A stretch of 64,000 bases of DNA from Actinoplanes octamycinicus (GTDB lineage: Bacteria; Actinomycetota; Actinomycetes; Mycobacteriales; Micromonosporaceae). The DNA lies in contig NZ_JACHNB010000001.1 in the NCBI RefSeq assembly GCF_014205225.1, positions 9,219,501-9,283,500 of the forward strand, read 5' to 3'. How positions within the stretch are numbered: position 1 is the first letter of the stretch; each line of letters begins with the position of its first letter. The notes beneath the pieces were generated by a model that did no database searches, was not told where the DNA came from, and was given only the letters and a program-made list of their open reading frames with translations. Positions 51,417 through 58,929 of the stretch are shown one piece after another. A program made the translations under genes and the position numbers.

Positions 51417-53012
51417 TCAGTGCAGGACGATCGGGGCGGGCGCGGCCCCCTGGTCGTCGAGCAGGTGCGACTCCTGCTTCCTGCGGGGCAGGAAGAACGC
51501 CGGGATCAGCGTGGACAGGGTGAGCACGAAACCGACCCAGAACGTCGTGGCGAACGAGTCGGCCACGAAGTTCAGCCCGCGCTCCAGCAGGTCGGGCGGG
51601 AGCTGGGCGGCGAGCTGCGGGTCCTGCTGGGCGCCGATCGCGGCCCCGGCCTCGGTGACCGGCGCGCCGGTCTGCGGGTTGGTCACGCCCGGGATGACCG
51701 GGGACTCGTTGAGCTGGTTGGTCAGGATGACCGACATCATCGCGGTGCCGACCGAACCGGCGATCTGCTGCAGGATGTTCAGCAGCGTGGAGCCGCGGGC
51801 CACCTCGTGGTGGGTGAGCGTCTTCAGCGCCGACGTCATGATCGGCATCATGGTGCCGCCCATGCCCAGGCCCATCACGAACAGCGAGCCGCACAGCAGC
51901 AGGTAGGACGTGTCCGTGCCGACCTGGGTGAAGGTGAAGAAGCCGGCCGCGATCAGCAGCAGCGCGAACGGGACGGTCCGGCCCACCGGGATCTTGTCGG
52001 CCAGCATGCCGGCGATCGGCATGGTGACCATCGCGCCGATGCCCTGCGGGGCCATCAGCAGGCCGGCGCTCAGCGTCGACTCGCCACGGACCTGCAGGAA
52101 GTAGCTCGGGAAGAGCAGACCCGCGCCCATGAACGCGATGGTGAACACGGCCAGGGTGATGGTCGAGACGCTGAGGTTCCGGTTGCGCAGCAGACGCAGG
52201 TCGAGCAGCGGATGCTTCGGCTTGAACGAGTAGAACACGAAGCCGATCACCAGCAGCGCGCCGATCAGCATCGGCACCCACACCTTGGTCGCGGTGAACT
52301 TGCCCTCCTCGGGCAGCGACGACACGCCGTAGAGGAACGCGGCCAGACCGGGCGAGAGCATCAGCATGCCGAGGAAGTCGAACGACTCGGACGGCTCCGG
52401 GCTGTCCTTCTCCAGCGCGAACCACGCGTAGACCAGCGCGACCGCGCCGATCGGCAGGTTGATCAGGAAGATCCAGTGCCAGCTGGCCGCCTCGATCAGC
52501 CAGCCACCGAGGATCGGGCCACCGATCGGGCCGAGCAGCATCGGGATGCCGAGCACGGCCATCAGCCGGCCGATCCGCTCCGGGCCGGCGGCCCGGGTCA
52601 TGATCGTCATGCCGAGCGGCATCAGCATGCCGCCACCCAGGCCCTGCAGCACCCGGTAGCCGACGAGCTGGCCGATGTTGTCGGCGGTGGAGCACAGGAC
52701 GGAGCCGAGGGTGAACAGCACCAGCGCGGTCATGTAGAGCCGCTTGGTGCCGAACCGGTCGGCCGCCCAGCCGGTCAGCGGGATGACGGTGGCCAGAGCC
52801 AGCGTGTAACCGGTCATGGTCCACGCGACCTCGGCATAGGTCGCGTCGAACTCGGTCTGGAAGGTGGGCAGCGCGACGCTCACCACGGTGATGTCGAGAA
52901 TCGACATGATCGCGCCGAGGACCACGACCCCGGCGATCTTGAGAACGGCGGCGTCGAGCTTGGCTGGCGCAGCCTGGGCTTGACTACTCAAAGGAAACTC
53001 CCATGGCCGCAT
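51417..53012 (-). CDS. DHA2-family (EmrB/QacA-like) multidrug exporter
   Basis: A 531-residue transporter with 14 membrane helices. Marks are AIMSILDITVVSVALPTFQ, GWAADRFGTKRLYM (motif A), RVLQGLGGGMLMPLGMTIM and GIPMLLGPIGGPILGGWLIE (motif C). The C-terminal periplasmic loop holds the NPQTGAPVTEAGAAIGAQQD stretch. ATG 53012 is taken, but a TTG at 52991 has a better ribosome binding site (GGGAG at a 6-base distance) and may be the true start. No regulator adjoins it. Confidence 0.9.
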   Translation of the reverse strand: MRPWEFPLSSQAQAAPAKLDAAVLKIAGVVVLGAIMSILDITVVSVALPTFQTEFDATYAEVAWTMTGYTLALATVIPLTGWAADRFGTKRLYMTALVLFTLGSVLCSTADNIGQLVGYRVLQGLGGGMLMPLGMTIMTRAAGPERIGRLMAVLGIPMLLGPIGGPILGGWLIEAASWHWIFLINLPIGAVALVYAWFALEKDSPEPSESFDFLGMLMLSPGLAAFLYGVSSLPEEGKFTATKVWVPMLIGALLVIGFVFYSFKPKHPLLDLRLLRNRNLSVSTITLAVFTIAFMGAGLLFPSYFLQVRGESTLSAGLLMAPQGIGAMVTMPIAGMLADKIPVGRTVPFALLLIAAGFFTFTQVGTDTSYLLLCGSLFVMGLGMGGTMMPIMTSALKTLTHHEVARGSTLLNILQQIAGSVGTAMMSVILTNQLNESPVIPGVTNPQTGAPVTEAGAAIGAQQDPQLAAQLPPDLLERGLNFVADSFATTFWVGFVLTLSTLIPAFFLPRRKQESHLLDDQGAAPAPIVLH

Positions 53013-53118
53013 GGGCCCATGCGGCGGATTGTCCGGACAGATCCGGCGGGCTCAGCCCCCTGTTCCCGCCATGACACGGCGTGAGCGTAGTCCTCGCGCT
53101 CCCCGGCTCACCTCCCCT

Positions 53119-53826
53119 TTATCCCGCTCCGGACTGTGTCGCTCCCCACTGGTTCGCCGTTCTGGACACGCGCACCGCGGCCGGCACCCCCAGCCCGTCG
53201 GCGGCCCAGTGCGCCAGGACCGGCGCCAGCACCCCGCCGCCGAGGAACCGCAGCGTCCCGAGCGCCACACCGGCCACCCCGGTCACCACCGCGTCGGTCC
53301 ACGGCCGGCCCGGCCCCAGGTGCCAGAGCCCGAACAGCGCCGCGGACACCACGGTGGCCCAGACCGGTCCGTGCTCGCGGTCGATCAGCCCCCACAAAAC
53401 CCCGCGGAACGCCACCTCCTCGAAGATCACGGTGGCCAGCGGGATCGCCACCAGCGAGGTGTACCACGGGCGCTGGTAGGACGTCCGGAAAAGCCGGCGG
53501 GCCGCCGGGACGCGGACCGCCACCGCGTACCCGATCGCGATCAGCACGGCGGCGCCCAGCCCGTACCGGAAACCGGCGGTCGTGAGTCCCGCCTGCCCGG
53601 CGGTGAGGCCGGAGACCGCGACCAGCAGGGCCGCGGCCAGCGGCCCGGTGACCGGCTGGGCCCAGCCCGGCCCGGCGGCGGTCCAGACCCGGACCACCAC
53701 GATGATCAGCAGCACCACTGCCAGCGCGGACGACACCTCCCACGGTAAATCGCTCGACCCGGTCCGGCAGCTCCGGCTACCTTGCGACGACGCATGTGGC
53801 GACTGACGAGAGGGGGCCCCGATCAT
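53119..53826 (-). CDS. CPBP-family intramembrane metalloprotease
   Basis: A 235-residue membrane protein of the CAAX protease/bacteriocin-processing (CPBP, Abi) family. The active-site motifs are IFEEVAFRGVLWG (EExxxR), ALFGLWHLGPG and PVLAHWAADGLG. Such enzymes cleave in or near the membrane; substrate unknown. I choose ATG 53826 with GGGGG upstream; the frame is open to 53967. Start regions of this gene and of the EF-G paralogue are 158 bp apart and divergent. Confidence 0.85.
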   Translation of the reverse strand: MIGAPSRQSPHASSQGSRSCRTGSSDLPWEVSSALAVVLLIIVVVRVWTAAGPGWAQPVTGPLAAALLVAVSGLTAGQAGLTTAGFRYGLGAAVLIAIGYAVAVRVPAARRLFRTSYQRPWYTSLVAIPLATVIFEEVAFRGVLWGLIDREHGPVWATVVSAALFGLWHLGPGRPWTDAVVTGVAGVALGTLRFLGGGVLAPVLAHWAADGLGVPAAVRVSRTANQWGATQSGAG

Positions 53827-53984
53827 GTGGACCCCCGTGTCGCGATTCGACCTGATCCTCGTGTCTGGTGTGCCCGGTCCCGGCCGCGCCACCGGGGCTG
53901 GACGTCCCTGACCGCCTGAGCGTTTCTCGGCGGCCGGGCCGGCGCACGTCCCCCGACCGATCCGCATCGAAAGAACGAACCATC

Positions 53985-55895
<1,911 letters not shown>

Positions 55896-55901
55896 ACGGA
55901 C

Positions 55902-55933
55902 GACGGGCCCCGGCTCTCCAGCCGGGGCCCGTC
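55902..55933. terminator. Hairpin terminator after the EF-G paralogue
   Basis: GACGGGCCCCGGCT (55902-55915) pairs perfectly with AGCCGGGGCCCGTC (55920-55933), loop CTCC, 6 bp past the stop. Confidence 0.8.
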
Positions 55934-55950
55934 GGCACCCGCTCTCTGCG

Positions 55951-56064
55951 GCCGGGACTTGTCGGCGGTCGCCTTCCCCGGCCGTGCCTTGTCAGCCGTC
56001 GCCCTCTCCGGGCGTGGCTTGTCAGCCGTCGCCCTCTCCGGCCGTGGCTTGTCAGGCGGCTGCC
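55951..56064. repeat. 30-bp tandem repeat, 3.8 copies
   Basis: Units start at 55951, 55981, 56011 and 56041; each contains CTTGTC.GCCGTCGCC or a near variant. On the minus strand, in a frame different from the neighbouring gene, the repeat encodes the 10-residue unit ATADKPRPER. It overlaps the last codons of the 141-residue protein gene. Confidence 0.85.
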
Positions 56065-56477
56065 GCGACGCCGGCGGTGGTGACCGGTGGCAGGGTGGGG
56101 CCGAGGTGCACGTCGGTGCGGGCCGGCTCGACCGGGATCGGCGCGGCGCCGGCACCGGCTTTCGGCAGCGGCCGCCGCGGCTGGACCCGGCCCGAGCTGC
56201 CGCCCCGCCCCGGATAGACCAGCAGCCCGTTGACCGGGTCGGGGACCGCGTCCAGCGCGGCACGGACCGCCGGCAGCGCCCGGAACTCGGCGAACCGCTC
56301 ATCGGTCCGGAAGGCGATCTCGAAGAGCACTCCCCACGAGTGCCGGTGCCAGACCCAGTCATAGGCGCCGTGCGTGACGGCGGCCTCGACCAGCGCGTTG
56401 CCATGCGAATCCTGCCAGCGGGCGGCGGAGAGCCGCGGCCCGTCGAAGACCTCGATCGACCACCAGTGCAGCTCCAT
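56052..56477 (-). CDS. Conserved-looking hypothetical protein beside the tRNA array
   Basis: A 141-residue protein starting MELHWWSIEVFDGPRLSAAR. The first 90 residues look folded (aromatic-rich: AYDWVWHRHSWGVLFEIAF, then DERFAEFRALPAVRAALDAV); the rest is low complexity and ends in GVAAAA within the 30-bp repeat. No family recognised. It lies directly downstream of the tRNA array on the same strand, 50 bp past the last tRNA, so read-through transcription could reach it. Confidence 0.6.
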   Translation of the reverse strand: MELHWWSIEVFDGPRLSAARWQDSHGNALVEAAVTHGAYDWVWHRHSWGVLFEIAFRTDERFAEFRALPAVRAALDAVPDPVNGLLVYPGRGGSSGRVQPRRPLPKAGAGAAPIPVEPARTDVHLGPTLPPVTTAGVAAAA

Positions 56478-56526
56478 ACGATCCAATGTACGACCGCCGG
56501 GCACCGCCGAACGGGCCAAAATATGC

Positions 56527-56599
56527 TGGTCGCAGACCCCGGTGTCGATCCGGGCGAACCACCCTTATGAGGGGCGGGCGGGCAGCCGGCCCGTCTGCG
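56527..56599 (-). tRNA. tRNA-Met-like (CAT), atypical, CCA encoded
   Basis: Acceptor arms CGCAGAC and GTCTGCG pair perfectly, A73 and an encoded CCA follow. The anticodon loop is CTCATAA. The D-region is only about 16 nt with a 5-nt loop and lacks the G18-G19 pair; T-loop position 54 is A, not T. Either a non-canonical tRNA or a decayed one with an intact acceptor. Confidence 0.55.
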
Positions 56600-56605
56600 G
56601 CGACC

Positions 56606-56621
56606 CCACAGTGGATGACAC
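56606..56621 (+). repeat. 16-bp inverted repeat, left copy (tRNA array)
   Basis: CCACAGTGGATGACAC in the 29-nt gap between the CAT tRNA and tRNA-Arg(CCG). The identical sequence occurs on the minus strand at 58213-58228. Confidence 0.75.
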
Positions 56622-56628
56622 CCGCACG

Positions 56629-56701
56629 CGCCCCCGGCTGGACTCGAACCAGCGACCCCGGCGCTCGGAACGCCGTGCTCTCTCCGCTGAGCTACGAAGG
56701 C
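56629..56701 (-). tRNA. tRNA-Arg (CCG)
   Basis: Loop TTCCGAG, anticodon CCG. Acceptor GCCTTCG/CGGGGGC with two G-T pairs, G73, T-arm GCTGG-TTCGAGT-CCAGC. No CCA encoded. Confidence 0.88.
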
Positions 56702-56711
56702 ATGGTTCCCG

Positions 56712-56796
56712 CGGAGGAGGTGGGATTCGAACCCACGGGACCCTTCCGGGCCCACGCCGATTCCAGCGGCGTTTCCGAAGCCAGGCCGGCTCCTCC
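56712..56796 (-). tRNA. tRNA-Ser (GGA)
   Basis: Class II tRNA with a long variable arm. Acceptor GGAGGAG/CTCCTCC, anticodon loop CTGGAAT (stem CGCCG/CGGCG), T-arm GTGGG-TTCGAAT-CCCAC, G73. No CCA. Confidence 0.9.
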
Positions 56797-56809
56797 CGAC
56801 GTACACAAG

Positions 56810-56884
56810 CAGCGCGGACGGGATTCGAACCCGCACATGCCCTGGGTGAAAACCAGGTGACTCTCCCTCTTCGTCCACCGCGCC
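56810..56884 (-). tRNA. tRNA-Glu (TTC)
   Basis: Anticodon loop TTTTCAC in stem CCTGG/CCAGG. Acceptor GGCGCGG/CCGCGCT with G1-T72, G73. D-arm stem is short (GAC/GTC). Confidence 0.87.
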
Positions 56885-56889
56885 ATGCG

Positions 56890-56961
56890 TGCCCCGAGCT
56901 GGTGTCGAACCAGCGACTTCCGCCCTGTGACGGCGGCGCTCTCCCGCTGAGCTACCGGGGC
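56890..56961 (-). tRNA. tRNA-Val (CAC)
   Basis: Anticodon loop GTCACAG in stem CCGCC/GGCGG. Acceptor GCCCCGG/TCGGGGC, A73. Its first base directly abuts the CCA of the upstream tRNA-Met: zero spacer. Confidence 0.9.
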
Positions 56962-57040
56962 TGGGAGCAGGGGTGGGATGCGAACCCACGACTTCCGGCT
57001 CATGAGGCCGGCGAGGACGACCGAACTCGTCCACCCTGCG
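56962..57040 (-). tRNA. tRNA-Met (CAT), initiator-like 1-72 mismatch, CCA encoded
   Basis: Anticodon loop CTCATGA in stem CCGGC/GCCGG. C1 faces T72 without pairing, as initiator tRNAs have an unpaired 1-72 end, but the anticodon stem lacks the three G-C pairs of a true initiator. Position 73 is C, followed by CCA. Confidence 0.8.
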
Positions 57041-57042
57041 AG

Positions 57043-57115
57043 TACGCCGCCGGGGACTCGAACCCCGAACCCGCTGATCAAGAGTCAGCTGCTCTACCCG
57101 TTGAGCCAGCGGCGC
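57043..57115 (-). tRNA. tRNA-Lys (CTT)
   Basis: Anticodon loop CTCTTGA in stem GCTGA/TCAGC. Acceptor GCGCCGC/GCGGCGT, A73, T-arm CGGGG-TTCGAGT-CCCCG. Two bases separate it from tRNA-Met. Confidence 0.92.
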
Positions 57116-57118
57116 ATG

Positions 57119-57207
57119 AGGAGACGGCGGGAGTCGAACCCGCACGAGACATCACTGCCTCCACCCGCTTTCGAGGCGGCGGCCGGCGCCGATCGGCTGG
57201 CGTCTCC
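57119..57207 (-). tRNA. tRNA-Ser (CGA)
   Basis: Class II with a long variable arm. Acceptor GGAGACG/CGTCTCC, anticodon loop CTCGAAA, T-arm GCGGG-TTCGACT-CCCGC. Discriminator is T instead of the usual serine G73; pair 27-43 is G-G. Confidence 0.85.
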
Positions 57208-57213
57208 ACAGTG

Positions 57214-57287
57214 TCGGGTCGACCGGATTCGAACCGGCGGCCTCTCGCTCCCGAAGCGAGCGCGCTACCAAGCTGCGCCACGACCCG
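57214..57287 (-). tRNA. tRNA-Pro (CGG)
   Basis: Anticodon loop TTCGGGA in stem CTCGC/GCGAG. Acceptor CGGGTCG/CGACCCG, A73. D-arm TGGCGCAGCTTGGTAGCGC is typical of actinobacterial tRNA-Pro. Confidence 0.92.
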
Positions 57288-57300
57288 TTCTTTCGCTACG

Positions 57301-57375
57301 TCGGGATGGCGGGATTCGAACCCACGACCCCCGGCACCCAAGGCCGGTGCGCTGACCAAGCTGCGCCACATCCCG
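57301..57375 (-). tRNA. tRNA-Pro (TGG)
   Basis: Anticodon loop CTTGGGT in stem CCGGC/GCCGG. Acceptor CGGGATG/CATCCCG, A73. D-arm almost the same as the other tRNA-Pro. Confidence 0.92.
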
Positions 57376-57376
57376 C

Positions 57377-57470
57377 TGGCGGAGAGTGAGAGATTCGAAC
57401 TCTCGGTGAAGGATCATTCCCCCACTACGGATTAGCAATCCGCCGCCTTAGGCCACTCGGCCAACTCTCC
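57377..57470 (-). tRNA. tRNA-Ser (GCT), CCA encoded
   Basis: Class II with a long variable arm. Acceptor GGAGAGT/ACTCTCC, anticodon loop TTGCTAA, T-arm GAGAG-TTCGAAT-CTCTC, G73 and CCA (57379-57377). One base from tRNA-Pro(TGG). Confidence 0.92.
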
Positions 57471-57474
57471 TCCG

Positions 57475-57546
57475 CGCCCTGTACCGGGATCGAACCGGCG
57501 ACCTCGCGCTCGACAGGCGCTTGCTCTACCACTGAGCTAACAAGGC
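57475..57546 (-). tRNA. tRNA-Asp (GTC)
   Basis: Anticodon loop CTGTCGA, acceptor GCCTTGT/ACAGGGC with one G-T pair, G73, T-arm GCCGG-TTCGATC-CCGGT. Confidence 0.9.
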
Positions 57547-57550
57547 AGGG

Positions 57551-57625
57551 TGGACCCGGCCGGATTCGAACCGGCCACCTCCGCTGTGCGAGAGCGGCGC
57601 TCTACCAGAAATGAGCTACGAGCCC
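57551..57625 (-). tRNA. tRNA-Ala (CGC)
   Basis: Anticodon loop CTCGCAC in stem CCGCT/AGCGG. Acceptor GGGCTCG/CGGGTCC has the G3-T70 pair that marks alanine, A73. The D-loop is unusually long (TCATTTCTGGTA). Confidence 0.88.
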
Positions 57626-57641
57626 GTGACAAGAACTGTCG

Positions 57642-57715
57642 TACCCGGAGCGCGATTCGAACGCGCACTGCCACCGTTCTGAGCGGTGTGCCTCCTGCCG
57701 TTGGGCTACCCGGGC
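57642..57715 (-). tRNA. tRNA with CAG (Leu) anticodon but class I short variable loop
   Basis: Anticodon loop CTCAGAA in stem CACCG/CGGTG, variable region only GCAGT (5 nt), T-arm GCGCG-TTCGAAT-CGCGC, acceptor GCCCGGG/TCCGGGT, A73. CAG reads the Leu codon CTG, but bacterial tRNA-Leu has a long variable arm. Which amino acid it carries is open. Confidence 0.75.
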
Positions 57716-57731
57716 ATGGTGCGGTGTTTCG

Positions 57732-57805
57732 CTGCGAGCGGAGGATTCGAACCTCCAACCTTCCGGTTCAGAGCCGGACGTGCTGCCAGATTGCACCAGC
57801 TCGCA
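57732..57805 (-). tRNA. tRNA-Gln (CTG)
   Basis: Anticodon loop CTCTGAA in stem TCCGG/CCGGA. Acceptor TGCGAGC/GCTCGCA, G73, T-arm GGAGG-TTCGAAT-CCTCC. The T1-A72 pair fits glutamine tRNAs. Confidence 0.92.
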
Positions 57806-57820
57806 TCGTTTCTCACGAAG

Positions 57821-57893
57821 AGTGGTCACCGGGATTCGAACCCGGGGCCTCCGCCATGGCGAGGCGGCGCTCTGCCAACTGAGCTACGACCAC
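57821..57893 (-). tRNA. tRNA-Gly (GCC) with C33
   Basis: Anticodon loop TCGCCAT in stem CCGCC/GGCGG, so position 33 is C instead of the near-universal T. Acceptor GTGGTCG/TGACCAC, T73, T-arm CCGGG-TTCGAAT-CCCGG. Confidence 0.8.
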
Positions 57894-57898
57894 GTGCG

Positions 57899-57973
57899 TC
57901 GCCCGTCCGGGGGTCGAACCCGGTCTTCCGGAGTGAGAGTCCGGTGGTCTGACCTTCCGCAACCTCACGGGCG
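57899..57973 (-). tRNA. tRNA-Glu (CTC)
   Basis: Anticodon loop CTCTCAC in stem CCGGA/TCCGG. Acceptor CGCCCGT/ACGGGCG, A73, T-arm CCGGG-TTCGACC-CCCGG. Confidence 0.87.
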
Positions 57974-57987
57974 ATGACCTCACTGCG

Positions 57988-58060
57988 CGTCCCCGGAGAG
58001 ATTCGAACTCCCGACACCCGGATCCGTAATCCGGTGCTCTATCCGCTGAGCTACGGAGAC
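57988..58060 (-). tRNA. tRNA-Arg (ACG)
   Basis: Anticodon loop TTACGGA in stem CCGGA/TCCGG. Acceptor GTCTCCG/CGGGGAC with one T-G pair, G73. A34 would need editing to inosine. Confidence 0.92.
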
Positions 58061-58077
58061 CTGACCTGCATGGAGCG

Positions 58078-58151
58078 TGGACCTGGGCGGATTCGAACCG
58101 CCGACCCCCGGTCTGCCGAACCGGTGCGCTACCGGACTGCGCTACAAGCCC
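58078..58151 (-). tRNA. tRNA-Ala (GGC) with C33
   Basis: Stem CCGGT/ACCGG holds loop TCGGCAG, giving anticodon GGC with C33. Acceptor GGGCTTG/CAGGTCC has the alanine G3-T70 pair and A73. D-arm TAGCGCAGTCCGGTAGCGC looks like a tRNA-Pro D-arm. A 9-nt loop reading Pro CGG is a less likely alternative. Confidence 0.75.
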
Positions 58152-58153
58152 AT

Positions 58154-58200
58154 TGTTCCGCCCGGCCGCCGGCGGCGATGCTGCCGGCGGCCGGGACAAG
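58154..58200. terminator. Hairpin between tRNA-Trp and the other 19 tRNAs
   Basis: CCCGGCCGCCGGC (58161-58173) and GCCGGCGGCCGGG (58182-58194) pair over 13 bp, flanked by TTGT and ACAA. No T-run follows; it may separate the tRNA-Trp transcript or serve as a processing signal. Confidence 0.55.
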
Positions 58201-58212
58201 TGATGATGATGT

Positions 58213-58228
58213 GTGTCATCCACTGTGG
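58213..58228 (-). repeat. 16-bp inverted repeat, right copy (tRNA array)
   Basis: On the minus strand this is CCACAGTGGATGACAC, identical to 56606-56621. It lies in the 122-nt gap next to tRNA-Trp. A perfect -35 hexamer TTGACA is just upstream on the same strand (58237-58232), without a clear -10, so an internal promoter is possible. Confidence 0.7.
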
Positions 58229-58273
58229 AGTTGTCAAGGAGCACGATCGCCGGTGGAAAGCCGGGATCAGACG

Positions 58274-58345
58274 CACGGGCAGCAGGATTCGAACCCGCAT
58301 CTAACAGATTTGGAATCTGTCGCTCTGCCGTTGAGCTACACCCGC
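58274..58345 (-). tRNA. tRNA-Trp (CCA)
   Basis: Anticodon loop TTCCAAA in stem ACAGA/TCTGT. Acceptor GCGGGTG/TGCCCGT, G73, T-arm GCGGG-TTCGAAT-CCTGC. First gene of the array, 20 nt behind an intrinsic terminator. Confidence 0.92.
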
Positions 58346-58365
58346 ATGCTTTGTTCGCTGACGGC

Positions 58366-58401
58366 AAAGAAAAACCGCCCGGTCCCGGATCGGGAGGGCG
58401 G
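58366..58401 (-). terminator. Strong intrinsic terminator between the leader ORF and the tRNA array
   Basis: Read on the minus strand: CCGCCC (58401-58396) pairs with GGGCGG (58380-58375), extended by TCCCG/CGGGA, then TTTTTCTTT (58374-58366). It is 23 nt past the leader stop and 20 nt before tRNA-Trp. Confidence 0.88.
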
Positions 58402-58423
58402 CTGATCGACGCTAGCTGGATTG

Positions 58424-58573
58424 CTAGCCTCGCCACCACTCCGGATCACGCTTCGACTCACTGGGAAGCGGAAGATCCATGATCAGGGCTGCCTGGGGAC
58501 GACCGGAGCGCGCCGGAGCGCTCGCACCGCGCAGCATTTCTCGCTGCGACATGCTGGCAATCGGCCACCGCAT
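58424..58573 (-). CDS. 49-codon leader ORF ending in Trp-Trp-Arg-Gly
   Basis: ATG 58573 has GGGGTG upstream and follows a good promoter by about 65 nt. The product begins MRWPIASMSQREMLRGASAP and ends EWWRG, with consecutive Trp codons at 58438-58433. The ORF stops 23 nt before an intrinsic terminator, and tRNA-Trp follows. That arrangement recalls attenuation leaders, though 49 codons is long for one. It may instead be an ordinary small protein of unknown function with its own terminator. Confidence 0.5.
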   Translation of the reverse strand: MRWPIASMSQREMLRGASAPARSGRPQAALIMDLPLPSESKRDPEWWRG

Positions 58574-58643
58574 GATCGTTTCACCCCTTCCCTGATCGGT
58601 CCGGCTCCGGCCTCTCGGCCCGTCCGGCTCGCTGTTGAAGCAC

Positions 58644-58672
58644 ACAGTATTCGCGGCCCCGGGGACCGGCAA
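58644..58672 (-). promoter_or_regulatory. Sigma-70-type promoter of the leader ORF (and possibly the tRNA array)
   Basis: -35 TTGCCG (58672-58667), 17-bp spacer, -10 TACTGT (58649-58644), matching TAnnnT. No comparable promoter fits in the 20 nt between the terminator and tRNA-Trp. Confidence 0.55.
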
Positions 58673-58749
58673 CGCATTTAAACGACGGAATTCCGCACGG
58701 CATTTCCGATCGAGGCGTCGTCCGGGCCTCACCTGGGTATATCGGGGGC

Positions 58750-58926
58750 ATGAGTGATCTTGAGCCAGAGAGCTTCGCCGAGTTCGTGACGACGGACGGG
58801 CCTGGTTCGGCGGACGTCAGCCAGCTGCCGCCGGTGGATGGTGCGGACGACACCGAGCCGCGGCCGGCCAGCGAGGACGTCGAGCGCGTTCCGGCCGAGG
58901 CCGACGACCAGGAGTTGTACCGATAG
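58750..58926 (+). CDS. Small acidic protein (58 residues)
   Basis: MSDLEPESFAEFVTTDGPGS and on to ADDQELYR: 58 residues, about a quarter Asp or Glu, no Cys and no membrane segment. GGGGG stands just before the ATG and a clean 14-bp hairpin follows the stop, so it looks like a real gene. It is probably disordered or a small binding partner. No family recognised. Confidence 0.6.
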   Translation: MSDLEPESFAEFVTTDGPGSADVSQLPPVDGADDTEPRPASEDVERVPAEADDQELYR

Positions 58927-58929
58927 GCC

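Noticed and set aside
51294..53084. A 596-codon plus-strand frame antisense to the exporter
   Set aside because: Gln/His/Arg-rich shadow of a GC-rich gene.
58346..58672. T-box riboswitch upstream of tRNA-Trp
   Set aside because: I see a terminator but no T-box bulge sequence or specifier loop, and T-boxes control synthetase or amino acid genes rather than tRNAs.
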